From: Bryobacteraceae bacterium
Lineage (GTDB): Bacteria; Acidobacteriota; Terriglobia; Bryobacterales; Bryobacteraceae
Direction of reading: 5' to 3'
Length of the DNA: 64,000 nt
NCBI GenBank assembly: GCA_025928545.1
Contig: JAICJH010000028.1
Location: forward strand, 1 to 64,000
In this document: in pieces, positions 1 to 8,857 of the stretch
How positions within the stretch are numbered: the first letter of the stretch is position 1
Layout of the letters: each line of letters starts with the position of its first letter
Translations under genes and position numbers: made by a program
The notes under the pieces: generated by a model
Database searches by the model: none
Told to the model about the DNA's origin: nothing
The model's input: only the letters and a program-made list of their open reading frames with translations

Positions 1-517
1 ACTCCGCCGTTAATCCCGGATGCGCCATGAATCCCAGCGCGCCCAACCGGTAATTCAGCGTGACCAGCACGACGCCTTTGGATGCCAGCGTCGAGCCGTC
101 GTGGCGCACTTCATCGCCCGAGCCGGAATAATACCCTCCACCGTGAATCCATACCATGACAGGCAGCCGCGCTGAGGCCGTTTTGGCGGGCGTCCAGACA
201 TTGAGGTAAAGGCAGTCTTCGCTCTCCGCCGGGCTCAGGAACACCATATCGGGGAACGGACTGGTCTGCATGCAGCGATTGCCGAATTGATCGGCCTTGC
301 GCACGCCGGTCCACTTTGCGGCGGGTGTGGGCGCCGTCCAGCGTTTAGGCCCCACCGGTGGCGCGGCATAGGGAATGCCGAAAAAAGCGCGGATTCCCGC
401 CTTGCTTCCATGGGTGCCTTCGAGGAGGCCTCCGGCCACCCGCACATTGTCGGCGGCGTGGAGTGACATCGTGGACATAAGAATAGTGATGACGCAAGAA
501 GGGATGCTGGTTCGCAT
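1..517 (-). CDS. Type B carboxylesterase, N-terminal part (gene runs off the left edge)
   Basis: About 172 residues are visible in an open frame that leaves the window before its stop. It begins with ATG at 517 and a hydrophobic leader (RTSIPSCVITILMSTMSLHAA), so the product is probably exported. Family marks are FFGIPYAAPPVG, the cysteine-containing signature SEDCLYLNVW and the oxyanion-hole stretch HGGGYYSGSGD, followed by LVTLNYRLGALGF. These are diagnostic of the carboxylesterase type B / para-nitrobenzyl esterase group of alpha/beta hydrolases, which cleave carboxylic esters. The catalytic Ser, Glu and His lie beyond the edge, so activity cannot be judged. Substrate is unknown. The shorter open frames here in other phases are shadows. 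Confidence 0.9.
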   Translation of the reverse strand, partial: MRTSIPSCVITILMSTMSLHAADNVRVAGGLLEGTHGSKAGIRAFFGIPYAAPPVGPKRWTAPTPAAKWTGVRKADQFGNRCMQTSPFPDMVFLSPAESEDCLYLNVWTPAKTASARLPVMVWIHGGGYYSGSGDEVRHDGSTLASKGVVLVTLNYRLGALGFMAHPGLTAE

Positions 518-602
518 GAAACTTCAATTATCTCCCCGGTGATTCAATATCCTGGGCGGCGAAACAGAACGATCAGAACGTCAAACTATGGGTGTCAGGT
601 AG

Positions 603-2024
603 TCATGCGGCAATAGCAGGGCGACGCTTGTGCCAATCCGTGCGTTTCTGAAACTCCATCGCCACCGCGATCAGAGAAATCTCACGAAACGCCGGTGCCA
701 CCAGTTGCATTCCCACGGGCAAGCCGGATGCAAAGCCGCACGGGAACGTTATGGCAGGCAAACCGGCCAGATTCGCCGCCGGAATCAGACTGCGCATACC
801 GGGTGAGGCAGGCTGGGGGCCGCTCGAAGAGGGCCCGTCCAGCGGCTCGCTGACTTTCGGCGCGACGCTGTAACGCGCCGGTGCGACAAGCAAATCCACC
901 TTCTGAAAGAGTTCGCGGAAACTCTTCTGCGCCATCGTTCGCACGCGCATGGCCTTCAAATACTGCGTGGCGGGAATCGCCAGATTGGCTTTCAGCCCTT
1001 CCGCCTGACTCGGATCGGCAAGCTCGTTCACCTGGCCGCTCGTAATCAGAGACTCGAACACCGAAGCCCCTTCGGCCCCGATAATCGTGCTGATCATCGC
1101 TCCCCACGGGTAATCCGGGAGCTTCACTTCCACAGGATTCAGGCCCATATCCCGCAGCGTCTGCATGGCGGCATTCAGCGCGGGCCGCAAGTCCGGATCC
1201 GCCCATTCGGTATCCACGGCCGCAAAGCCAATCTTCATCTCGGTCAGCTTGCGCGAATACTGCGGCGCGTGATAGTAGGTCTTGCCGGCTGAGCCAGGGT
1301 CGCTGGAATCGCCGCCGGAAATTGCCGCGAGAACGAGGCTGCAATCCTCCGCGCTGTGGCAGATGGGGCCAATTTTATCCAGTGTCCAGGAAAGGGCCAT
1401 GGCTCCATGGCGGCTTACCAACCCGTAGGTGGGGCGCAACCCAGTCACACCACAAAACGCAGCCGGCGTGAGAATCGAACCCGACGTCTCCGAGCCCAGC
1501 GCATAGGTCACAAGTCCGGCCGCGACCGCGCTCGCCGGACCACTCGAACTGCCTCCGGCCCACCTGGTCACATCCCACGGATTCAGCCCCGGCCCCGTGA
1601 GCGACGCGCCCGCCAGGCGATAACCGCCGCCGCCCGCCAGCTCCACCATGGCGAGTTTACCCAGCAGCAATCCGCCGATGCCGTCCAGCTTGTCCAGCAC
1701 GGTGGCGGTTTCCTTCAACACCTGCGACGCATACGGCTTCGCGCCCCACGCCGTCGGATACCCGGCCAGCGACAGCAGATCTTTGGCGCCGAAAGGAACT
1801 CCCTGCAGGGGACCACGAAAACGTTCCCGCTTCAACTCGCCATCGATGTCCTTCGCTCGTTTCAACGCGACTTTCGTTAATGGAAGGGCCAGAGCGTTAT
1901 ATCGCGGTCCGAGGCTTTCCAGACGCGCGCCGAATGCTTTCACGAGTTCCACGGTGGAGAACTCGCGCTTCTTCAGCCGGGCGTTCAGCTCCGGAATTGA
2001 CGCGAAAAAAATATCGTCGGTCAT
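603..2024 (-). CDS. Amidase signature family hydrolase
   Basis: 473 residues, the usual length of an amidase signature (AS) enzyme, which hydrolyses carboxamides with a Ser-cisSer-Lys triad. The catalytic lysine is in PFGAKDLL (Lys81), the Gly/Ser-rich core GGSSSGPASAVAAG lies at about 157-170, and the nucleophile is in SETSGSILTP (Ser183). It resembles the GatA subunit in fold, but no gatB or gatC is adjacent, and divergence after the core argues for a general amidase rather than a tRNA amidotransferase subunit. No leader is seen. Its ATG overlaps by 4 bases the stop of the upstream 67-residue gene, which itself overlaps aroDE, so the three are probably translated as one unit. Substrate cannot be told from sequence. 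Confidence 0.88.
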   Translation of the reverse strand: MTDDIFFASIPELNARLKKREFSTVELVKAFGARLESLGPRYNALALPLTKVALKRAKDIDGELKRERFRGPLQGVPFGAKDLLSLAGYPTAWGAKPYASQVLKETATVLDKLDGIGGLLLGKLAMVELAGGGGYRLAGASLTGPGLNPWDVTRWAGGSSSGPASAVAAGLVTYALGSETSGSILTPAAFCGVTGLRPTYGLVSRHGAMALSWTLDKIGPICHSAEDCSLVLAAISGGDSSDPGSAGKTYYHAPQYSRKLTEMKIGFAAVDTEWADPDLRPALNAAMQTLRDMGLNPVEVKLPDYPWGAMISTIIGAEGASVFESLITSGQVNELADPSQAEGLKANLAIPATQYLKAMRVRTMAQKSFRELFQKVDLLVAPARYSVAPKVSEPLDGPSSSGPQPASPGMRSLIPAANLAGLPAITFPCGFASGLPVGMQLVAPAFREISLIAVAMEFQKRTDWHKRRPAIAA

Positions 2025-2224
2025 GCTTTGAACTGAAATGCCGGTTCAACGGATATCGTCAGCTGGAATTTCGCGAGAGTGTCGGCATTGCGTTGCACGC
2101 TGTCATGCGCCTGCTTCGCGAAATCGGGATTTGCGGCGCTGCCGCCCGCGGGCTGCGCCAGGGCCTTCACGGCTGCTCCGGCGCCCGCAGCCGCAACCAC
2201 AAGTTGTCTGCGAGTCAGTTTCAT
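2021..2224 (-). CDS. Small leader-bearing protein of unknown function
   Basis: 67 residues beginning MKLTRRQLVVAAAGAGAA, which has a twin-arginine and a hydrophobic stretch like a short Tat leader, then ALAQPAGG as a possible cleavage region and a mature part of only about 40 residues (DFAKQAHDSVQRNADTLAKFQLT). Both ends overlap neighbours by 4 bases (ATGA), coupling it to the end of aroDE and the start of the amidase, which supports it being a real gene. I do not recognise a family. The RR motif lacks the full S-R-R-x-F-L-K pattern, so Tat export is only a suggestion. It could be an exported partner of the amidase. Confidence 0.7.
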   Translation of the reverse strand: MKLTRRQLVVAAAGAGAAVKALAQPAGGSAANPDFAKQAHDSVQRNADTLAKFQLTISVEPAFQFKA

Positions 2225-3744
2225 TTCTTCTGCTCCAAATACCTGGCCGATAATGCATCGAGCGCGGCCGTTTCCATCGCCGCCCGTGGCGCGGGCTGGC
2301 CGGTCCAGATTTCAAACTGCCGCACAGCCTGCTCCAGAAACATTTTGACACCTGGGATGACCTGCTTGCCCTGAGCCCGTGCGCGCCGGATCAATTCCGT
2401 TTCAAGAGGGTTATAGACCAGATCGAACACCACCTCACCGGGTATCTTGTCCGGAAACAGGCAGTCGTTCACATTCGGCCACATTCCGACTGAGGTAGCG
2501 TTGATCACCACGTCGAATTGCCGCGCGCAGGCCTGGGCGAGAGTCAGGTTCTCGGCCGAAAGCGTGCGGGCGAACGCCCGTACCCGGTCCTGATTGCGCC
2601 CGGTGATCGCGATCTTCGCGCCGGCATCCGAAATTGCACAGGCCGCACTGTGGGCCGCGCCGCCATTGCCCGCAATCAACACGGTAGCCTTCGCCAGATC
2701 CACCAGTTTGGCCAGCGGCCGGGCTACCGCTTCGGCATCGGTATTTGTGCCGCGCCATTTGCCCGCTTTGCGCCAGACTGTGTTAACCGCTCCAATCCGG
2801 CGGGCCAGTGGATCCACGTGATCCAGGTAGCGCATGATTTTCCGCTTGTGCGGAATGGTGACGCTGAAGCCGGAAAGCGGCAGCGCCTCGGCGAACTGGA
2901 AAAAATCCCGCAGTTGATTCGGATTCACCAACAGCGGAACATAAACCGCATCCATGCGTTTGGATTGGAAGGCGCGGTTGTGTACGTGTGGCGAGACGGA
3001 ATGCGCTACAGGGTCCGCTATTACGCCATAAACTTTAGCTGCTTTTGTGACCTTATCGATGCGATACAGGGATCGAAGCTGCCGCGCGTTGATCTGTCCA
3101 CTGGCCGTTCCCTGCACGTGCGCGGGCGCCGCGTAAGTGAACAGAGTTCCGAACGCCGGTGAAATAACACGGGTAGGGAAGCCGATTTCTCCCATTGCCA
3201 GCGTCACCAGCGGGATTTTCGGACTAAGGCGGCTGGCAGCGAGCACGCGCCCCGTGTCGCTGGGTTTGCGCGCCGTGCTCACCAGTTTGTAGATGTCGGC
3301 CGGAACCTTCTGCATCCGCTTCAGTACAGGCTCCAGTGGTGGAGTGGTTTCAAAATGGTGCCACGAAATTATCAGGTGCGCATTGGCTCGCAGTTGGGCG
3401 CAGCGCGCGGGCACCAGTTCGGCGGTCTCGATTTCAATATCGATGGCACGGGCGCCACATTGAATTGCAAGTTCCAGGATCCGCAACTGATCGTCGATAC
3501 TGCCGTTAAAGCGTCCGTGATTCTGGTGCCGACGGCAGGTGGCCAGAATAGTGCAGTTCGGGTAATCCTCCAGGAAGGTGGTGATGGCTTTGGCGCCGAG
3601 AGCGGGGTCCGCCAGATAATCGATGCGGAATTCAAGGAAGTTCTCGCCCGACTCCGCCTCACGCCGAGCCTGCTCAAGAAGCCTCGGGACGTCAGGCAGG
3701 CCAAGCGCGATACAGATTTTCGGTAGCGCGCGGCGCTGTGCCAT
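2221..3744 (-). CDS. aroDE: Bifunctional 3-dehydroquinate dehydratase (type I) / shikimate dehydrogenase
   Basis: A single 507-residue chain carries two consecutive steps of the shikimate pathway. The N-terminal half is a type I dehydroquinase: FLEFRIDYL, ISWHHFE with the catalytic His, and ADIYKLVSTA with the Schiff-base Lys. The C-terminal half is shikimate dehydrogenase: YGVIADPVAHSVSPHVHN for shikimate binding, TIPHKRKI with the catalytic Lys, GAVNTVW, GTNTDAEA with the catalytic Asp, and a Rossmann turn AGNGGAAHSA for NADPH. The order matches the plant bifunctional enzyme and is also known in some bacteria. I chose ATG at 3744 because MAQRRALPKI fits the family start; an in-frame TTG at 3792 would add 16 residues. 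It converts dehydroquinate to shikimate in the cytoplasm. Confidence 0.92.
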   Translation of the reverse strand: MAQRRALPKICIALGLPDVPRLLEQARREAESGENFLEFRIDYLADPALGAKAITTFLEDYPNCTILATCRRHQNHGRFNGSIDDQLRILELAIQCGARAIDIEIETAELVPARCAQLRANAHLIISWHHFETTPPLEPVLKRMQKVPADIYKLVSTARKPSDTGRVLAASRLSPKIPLVTLAMGEIGFPTRVISPAFGTLFTYAAPAHVQGTASGQINARQLRSLYRIDKVTKAAKVYGVIADPVAHSVSPHVHNRAFQSKRMDAVYVPLLVNPNQLRDFFQFAEALPLSGFSVTIPHKRKIMRYLDHVDPLARRIGAVNTVWRKAGKWRGTNTDAEAVARPLAKLVDLAKATVLIAGNGGAAHSAACAISDAGAKIAITGRNQDRVRAFARTLSAENLTLAQACARQFDVVINATSVGMWPNVNDCLFPDKIPGEVVFDLVYNPLETELIRRARAQGKQVIPGVKMFLEQAVRQFEIWTGQPAPRAAMETAALDALSARYLEQKK

Positions 3745-3871
3745 TTGGTTCACCAGAATACCATCAGCGCCTGAGACGGCTGCGACGGACAATGCACAAT
3801 GCGCAAATCACAAGTGCAATCGAGGGGAATGGTGGAAGAGGCTTCTGTCGGTTTAGCCGGTGGGCGCGGCT

Positions 3872-5434
3872 CTAGTTTTCGCTGAAACTGACGCCTGCGC
3901 GCGCACGGAATGCCACTGGCACACTACCGCGCATCGCCGGCTTAAAGCGCCATTTGCTCACAGCGCTGATCGCGCGCGCATCCAGCCCGGGTTCCAGTTT
4001 TTCCAACACGTGGATGTCGCTCACTTTTCCGTCGGCTCCCACGAGGATAGCGAGCATGACTGTGCCGGAAACCTTGGCTTTCTGCGCTTCAAGCGTATAA
4101 CCGGGGTCAACCTTGTAAACCAACTCCGGCGGCGAGACTTTGTCGTCTTTGCCCGGGCGGGGACCGCGGCGCGGCTCAGCCACTCCCCACACCGGTGGTG
4201 GCGTAACGGCGTCCGGCGAGGCCGCATTGCGCAGCAGCGCCACGAGTGCCGCCTCACTTACCCGGCCCGCATCGAAACTCAGCACATTGCCGTCGCGGCC
4301 GATCAGCATGTTCGCCGGCCAAGCCTTCAGTCCGAGGGCTTCCACGTCGGAGGCGGCGAGCATGAGCGGAGGCCGCTGAGGAGCGCTGGTCGATTTCTCG
4401 AAGCCCGCCAGCAGGGCATCGCTTGACTCATCCACATTCACGCGGAGAATTCTGACGTCCGAGCCCATGGTTTTTGCTACGTTGTCCAGCACGGCGGCAG
4501 ACTCCGCGCACGGCTTGCACCACGTCGTCTGGAAATGCAGCAGCACCGGCTTGCCACGGAGCTTCGCCAGATCCAGTGGGCGTCCACCCACCGTCGTCAG
4601 GTGAAGCGGGGGAGCGGGTTTGCCGATCAGTCCCCGATGCGTAACCGCCAGATCCATCAAATGCCAGTCGACTTCAGTCGCATCTGCCGGGACGATAAAG
4701 GCGAAGTCGCCGTTATCCACATGGCTGCCATAGTCGAACCTTGTGACCGCGATGTTGGCAGGGACCTCAATCGCGAGACCGGGAGGAACTACGTCCGTCT
4801 GTTGCCGGAGCGCCACGCCCGTCTTTGTATCGATCCATAGGGTTCGGAGCCGGGGATCGGCTTTAACGCCCTCCCGGCCAGTGGTAGACACCTGGATCAC
4901 TTTGCAATCGAAGCGGCGGCCATCGAGATAGATTTCGTCGTCGCGGAGGAATTTAGCTGAAACCAGCGTCTGCTCCACAGGTTCGGATTCCGGCGTCAGA
5001 TTCGTCAGCCGCATCAGCAGCCGGGCAGGGATGGCCGCATCGATCTTCGCGAACTGATTGGTGGATTCCTGCCAAAACAGGCTGGTAAGCCCATCCGAGT
5101 AAACGGTGGTCTGGCCGGTGAACGGTGTGCTGCCCGAGATCAGCACCTTATCGGGCTGCCGGACGGCGACAGTCGCCAGGATGTGGAACCCGAAACCTGG
5201 CTCCCCATGGGGCTTGGCGATGGTCGTTTCCACGTCCATTTCGTAAGCCGGAAGCTGGTGGAGGGCGACGGAAGCGCGACGGTACAGTTTTTCGGCTTCG
5301 GGCTCGATCTGAGGGTTCATTTGCCCCCAGGCCAGTCCTGTCAACGCCGCGAGTAAGGCCGCCAGTCGCAATTGTAAAGGTTTTTTACAAACCTCCTGGC
5401 TCGATAATACACCGTTTCCTGGCGAAACCTCCAA
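3872..5434 (-). CDS. Exported fusion: DUF2092-like domain, thioredoxin-like domain, TonB C-terminal domain
   Basis: 520 residues from a TTG at 5434. A hydrophobic leader (LRLAALLAALTGLAWGQ) lies near the start. Residues about 40-280 resemble the DUF2092 outer-membrane-lipoprotein-sorting-like fold (YRRASVALHQLPAYEMDV, LWIDTKTGVALR). Residues about 290-410 are a TlpA/AhpC-type thioredoxin domain with an active site TTWCKPCAES. Residues about 430-520 resemble a TonB C-terminal domain (DPGYTLEAQKAKVSGTVMLAILVGADG, ISAVSKWRFKPA). It is presumably periplasmic, joining disulfide chemistry to a partner-binding module. The true start is uncertain: a strong AGGAGG lies downstream of the TTG, inside a small hairpin at 5378-5394, and the next in-frame TTG is at CAATTGCGA. 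Confidence 0.8.
   Translation of the reverse strand: MEVSPGNGVLSSQEVCKKPLQLRLAALLAALTGLAWGQMNPQIEPEAEKLYRRASVALHQLPAYEMDVETTIAKPHGEPGFGFHILATVAVRQPDKVLISGSTPFTGQTTVYSDGLTSLFWQESTNQFAKIDAAIPARLLMRLTNLTPESEPVEQTLVSAKFLRDDEIYLDGRRFDCKVIQVSTTGREGVKADPRLRTLWIDTKTGVALRQQTDVVPPGLAIEVPANIAVTRFDYGSHVDNGDFAFIVPADATEVDWHLMDLAVTHRGLIGKPAPPLHLTTVGGRPLDLAKLRGKPVLLHFQTTWCKPCAESAAVLDNVAKTMGSDVRILRVNVDESSDALLAGFEKSTSAPQRPPLMLAASDVEALGLKAWPANMLIGRDGNVLSFDAGRVSEAALVALLRNAASPDAVTPPPVWGVAEPRRGPRPGKDDKVSPPELVYKVDPGYTLEAQKAKVSGTVMLAILVGADGKVSDIHVLEKLEPGLDARAISAVSKWRFKPAMRGSVPVAFRARAGVSFSEN
5378..5394 (-). promoter_or_regulatory. Short hairpin overlapping a Shine-Dalgarno-like AGGAGG
   Basis: On the minus strand the bases read AGGTTT-GTAAA-AAACCT, a perfect 6-bp stem with a 5-base loop. 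The left arm includes the end of an AGGAGG that is the best ribosome-binding-like motif near the start of the thioredoxin fusion gene. If translation starts at the TTG that follows, this hairpin would cover part of the ribosome site. Whether it regulates anything is inference. Confidence 0.3.
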
Positions 5435-5482
5435 TACTTTACATACGAAAATTTACGTTTGCGCGGCGGGAATCCGGGGCGC

Positions 5483-6259
5483 TTACATTTTGTCGAACAC
5501 TGACACCTGAGACTTCTCTTCGCCAGCGTCCTTCTCCGTATAGGTGAAGGTTTTACCGTCGGCCGAAACTTCCCACGTTTCGGCGTCCAGGGCTTTTCCA
5601 TTCGCCTTCGTCACGGCTTCGACTTTGCGGGGGTTGGTCAATTTGCCGGAGACGGTCATTCCCGGGGGTACTTTCGGCCCTTCAATCGGGTTATCTTTGC
5701 CGTCAAATGTGAGCGTGATTTTCACTTTTTCAGCCGGCAGAGTTACGGTAAGGCCGGTATCGCTGCCGTCGATATCCGCTTCGGCAAACGAGGTCTTGAC
5801 GTCGGTTGATTCCCACGTGCCTTCGAAGCCCTTGTCGCCGGCTGTCCGCTTGACCGTAGCCGTATCTTTGAACGCCTTTCCGTCTTCATGCGTTCCGACC
5901 GCCGTCCGAGTTATCGATTTGCCATCGGCGGCCAGGTCCCAGGTTTCGGTGGATGTGACTTTTCCTTTCGCCTTATAGGTCAGTTCCCATTTCGCTGGGC
6001 TGATCACCTTCAGCGCGACTGTGCTGCCGAATGGCGTGGGCTGATCGGTGCCGTCGGCTTTGACGGTCCAAGAGAAGCTTCCGTAGGCGAATTTCCAGGT
6101 GTTCGGACCTGCCGCGGCGACTGAATCGGTCGCGCCGGTAAGTTTGCTTTTGGAGGCGTTGAATTTCCATTTGCCTGCGAACGGGCTGGCAGCAGGCAGG
6201 GTTGTGGCAAACGCACATCCGAGTGCCATGGCGGCGATGAGAGAGCAGCGAATTTTCAT
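5483..6259 (-). CDS. Secreted beta-rich protein of unknown function
   Basis: 258 residues with a clear signal peptide (MKIRCSLIAAMALGCAFATTLPAA). The mature part opens SPFAGKWKFNASKSKL, a lipocalin-like opening often seen in acidobacterial exported proteins, and is then mostly short beta-strand-like segments with WKF, WEL, WDL, WES and WEV spaced roughly regularly (two halves of similar layout: TETWDLAADGKSITRT and AETWEVSADGKTFTYT), suggesting an internal duplication. No catalytic motif or cysteine pair is seen. It sits upstream of the thioredoxin fusion with 48 bases between. Function unknown. Confidence 0.75.
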   Translation of the reverse strand: MKIRCSLIAAMALGCAFATTLPAASPFAGKWKFNASKSKLTGATDSVAAAGPNTWKFAYGSFSWTVKADGTDQPTPFGSTVALKVISPAKWELTYKAKGKVTSTETWDLAADGKSITRTAVGTHEDGKAFKDTATVKRTAGDKGFEGTWESTDVKTSFAEADIDGSDTGLTVTLPAEKVKITLTFDGKDNPIEGPKVPPGMTVSGKLTNPRKVEAVTKANGKALDAETWEVSADGKTFTYTEKDAGEEKSQVSVFDKM

Positions 6260-6381
6260 GATGGGTCCCCTTCCTTCTACGGCCGGGCGAACAGAGTATC
6301 CTGCCGGCCATCAGCAGAAGATAACACCTCTCAGTTCTGTTTACCACCGTCTTAATGCCCAGTGGGATAAGCTACCTGAGT

Positions 6382-8457
6382 ATGAAAATCCTCCGTTTGG
6401 CTTGCCTCGGGACAGTGCTCACCGCAGTGGGAATCGCGCAGCAACCAGCCGCTATGCGCCCGCCGGCCGTTCCGCTGGTCGCCCATGATCCTTACTTCAG
6501 CATTTGGTCCATGGCCGATCACCTCAACGACGAAGGCACCAAACACTGGACCGGTAAGCCCAACACGTTGACGGCGGCGATTCGTGTCGATGGCAAAACC
6601 TGGCAAGTGATGGGTCGCGACAATGGAGTACCTCCCCTACCACAAACCGGTGTGGAGGTACTCCCGACAAGCACGATTTACACCTTCGCCGGGGCAGGCA
6701 TCACGCTGCAGCTGACTTTTCTGACGCCCGCACTGCCCGACGATCTCGACGTGCTCTCGCGGCCCGTGACCTATATCGACTGGACCGTGATATCCACGGA
6801 CGTGACGCCCCATCAGGTGCAGCTTTATCTGGATGCGAATCCGGATCTCACGGTGAACACCGCCGATCAACAGGTCTCCTGGGGACGCTTCATGCTGGAC
6901 GGACAACCCGTGCTGCGCATCGGGTCTCGCGAGCAGCCGGTGCTGGCCAAACGCGGCGACGACCTGAGGATCGACTGGGGCTATCTCTACCTGCTCGCGG
7001 ATAAAGCCGACGGCGTGACGTCAGCCGCGGTTTCGCATCAGGTCGCCCGTGCCGCGTTCACGAGCGGCGGCAAGCTTCCGGATTCCGACGATTTGACGGA
7101 GCATATCGTGCTGCCCGCGCGAAAATTGCCCGCGACGGTTCTGGCGTTCAGCGTGGACATGGGGCAGGTTGGCGGCAATCCGGTTTCGCGTTCACTCCTG
7201 CTCGCCTACGACGACCAGTATTCGATCGAATACTTCGGGCGGCGCGAGCAGCCCTGGTGGCGTCGCAATGGGGCCGAGGTCAATGACCTGCTGCGCAGCG
7301 CCCGCAAGGACCATGATTCGCTGCTTGTGCGCAGTCTGAAGTTCGATGCCGAACTGATGGCGGATATGCGTGCCGCCGGCGGGGAAAAATACGCACACCT
7401 GGCGGTCCTCGCATACCGGCAGACGCTCGCCGCGCACAAGCTCGTGGCGGATTCAGACGGCACCGCGATGTTTTTCCCGAAAGAGAATTTCAGTAACGGC
7501 TGCATTGCGACGGTGGACGTGATCTATCCCAGCTCGCCGTTTACGATGCTGTTCAGTCCGGCGCTGCTGAAAGCGCAGCTCCAACCCGTTATGGAATATG
7601 CGGCGATGTCGCGCTGGAAATGGCCCTTCGCGCCGCACGATCTCGGTACCTATCCGCAGGCCAATGGCCAGGTTTACGGGGGCGGAGAACTCACCGAAAC
7701 GAACCAGATGCCGGTGGAAGAGAGCGGCAACATGCTCATCATGGTGGCTGCGCTGGCGAAGATTCAGGGCAACGCCGCCTTTGCCGAAAAGTACTGGCCC
7801 CAACTGACGAAGTGGGCCGAATATCTGAAGGATAAAGGCCTCGATCCCGAAAACCAGCTTTCCACGGACGACTTTGCCGGACATCTCGCACATAATGCGA
7901 ACCTCTCGATCAAAGCCATTCTGGCTCTCGGCGCCTACGGGCTTCTCGCCGATATGACCGGCCATAAAACAGAAGCCGCCTTGTACCGGACCACGGCGCA
8001 GGATTTCGCACAGAAGTGGGTTAGCCTGGCCGTGGAAGGCGACCATTATCGTCTCGCCTTCGATCAGCAGAATACCTGGAGCCAGAAATACAATCTGGTC
8101 TGGGATAAACTCCTGGGCCTCAATCTGTTCTCGCCCGAGATCGTTAAGAAGGAGATCGCCTTCTATGAGACTAAACAGAATAAGTACGGACTTCCACTGG
8201 ACAATCGCAAAGACTACACGAAGCTCGACTGGCTGGTGTGGACCGCAACCCTTGCCGATAACAGCGCCGATTTCGAAAAGCTGGTCGCACCCGCCTATCA
8301 GTGGGCGAACGAAACCCCGACGCGCGTTCCGCTGACCGATTGGTACGACACAGTAACCGGCAAACAGCAGGGCTTCCAGGCGCGTTCGGTGGTGGGCGGC
8401 TTATTTATCAAGATGCTGGCCGACCCTGAAGTCTGGAAGAAGTACTCCAGCCGCTGA
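6382..8457 (+). CDS. Exported glutaminase-A-like protein (DUF5127/DUF4965/DUF1793 family)
   Basis: 691 residues from ATG at 6382 (an in-frame upstream ATG at 6355 would place residues ahead of the signal peptide). The leader is MKILRLACLGTVLTAVGIAQ. The mature start PPAVPLVAHDPYFSIWSMADHL is characteristic of the glutaminase GtaA family, and the C-terminal part has NRKDYTKLDWLVWTATLA, PLTDWYDTVTG and QARSVVGGLFIKML, conserved in the alpha/alpha-barrel region. Fungal GtaA hydrolyses L-glutamine outside the cell; many bacterial relatives are uncharacterised and may act on glycans, so the glutaminase name is by family only. It is alone, divergent from the secreted protein upstream. Confidence 0.85.
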   Translation: MKILRLACLGTVLTAVGIAQQPAAMRPPAVPLVAHDPYFSIWSMADHLNDEGTKHWTGKPNTLTAAIRVDGKTWQVMGRDNGVPPLPQTGVEVLPTSTIYTFAGAGITLQLTFLTPALPDDLDVLSRPVTYIDWTVISTDVTPHQVQLYLDANPDLTVNTADQQVSWGRFMLDGQPVLRIGSREQPVLAKRGDDLRIDWGYLYLLADKADGVTSAAVSHQVARAAFTSGGKLPDSDDLTEHIVLPARKLPATVLAFSVDMGQVGGNPVSRSLLLAYDDQYSIEYFGRREQPWWRRNGAEVNDLLRSARKDHDSLLVRSLKFDAELMADMRAAGGEKYAHLAVLAYRQTLAAHKLVADSDGTAMFFPKENFSNGCIATVDVIYPSSPFTMLFSPALLKAQLQPVMEYAAMSRWKWPFAPHDLGTYPQANGQVYGGGELTETNQMPVEESGNMLIMVAALAKIQGNAAFAEKYWPQLTKWAEYLKDKGLDPENQLSTDDFAGHLAHNANLSIKAILALGAYGLLADMTGHKTEAALYRTTAQDFAQKWVSLAVEGDHYRLAFDQQNTWSQKYNLVWDKLLGLNLFSPEIVKKEIAFYETKQNKYGLPLDNRKDYTKLDWLVWTATLADNSADFEKLVAPAYQWANETPTRVPLTDWYDTVTGKQQGFQARSVVGGLFIKMLADPEVWKKYSSR

Positions 8458-8463
8458 GCGGGC

Positions 8464-8811
8464 TCACATCAACCTGTTCAACAAATAGTCGACAACGGTC
8501 AGCAGAATAGACCCCAATGTGGCAGCCATGAGCCCGCGCACGCGAAAGCCCGGCACCAGCGCGGACGACACCATCAGCATCATACCGTTGATCAGGAAAT
8601 AGACGATGCCCAGCGAAATGATGATGAACGGCAGCAGGACAAGCTTCAGAATGATGCCCAGCGTCGCGCTGACGAGGCCGATTACGGCGGCAGCGAACAT
8701 TGCGGAGCCGAAACCCTCGACCTCGATCCCGGGAATGATGTTCGCGACAATCAGCAGAGCAACCGCGCTAAGCAGCCAGTGGATGAGCCAGTTCCGCACG
8801 TCTTCGATCAT
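8464..8811 (-). CDS. Small four-helix membrane protein (phage-holin-family/YvlD type)
   Basis: 115 residues from ATG at 8811 (MIEDVRNWLIHWLLSAVALL). Four hydrophobic segments are visible: about 9-25, 36-55, 56-78 and 90-110, with PGIEVEGFGSA and GIILKLVLLPFIIISLGIVYFLIN in between. This is the pattern of the bacterial YvlD/PF04020 membrane proteins, annotated as phage holin family although usually chromosomal and not phage-linked. A longer frame extending upstream to 9189 is antisense to the ABC ATPase and lacks membrane or family character, so I rejected it. Function is unknown. Divergent from the ABC gene with 46 bases between. Confidence 0.82.
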   Translation of the reverse strand: MIEDVRNWLIHWLLSAVALLIVANIIPGIEVEGFGSAMFAAAVIGLVSATLGIILKLVLLPFIIISLGIVYFLINGMMLMVSSALVPGFRVRGLMAATLGSILLTVVDYLLNRLM

Positions 8812-8857
8812 AGCTCTACAGGCGCGTGTGTCCTGGATATCATGATTAAGCCTTCTC

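Noticed and set aside
8464-8811. A phage-derived holin, implying a prophage
   Set aside because: The family is usually chromosomal, and no phage gene of any kind is seen in the window.
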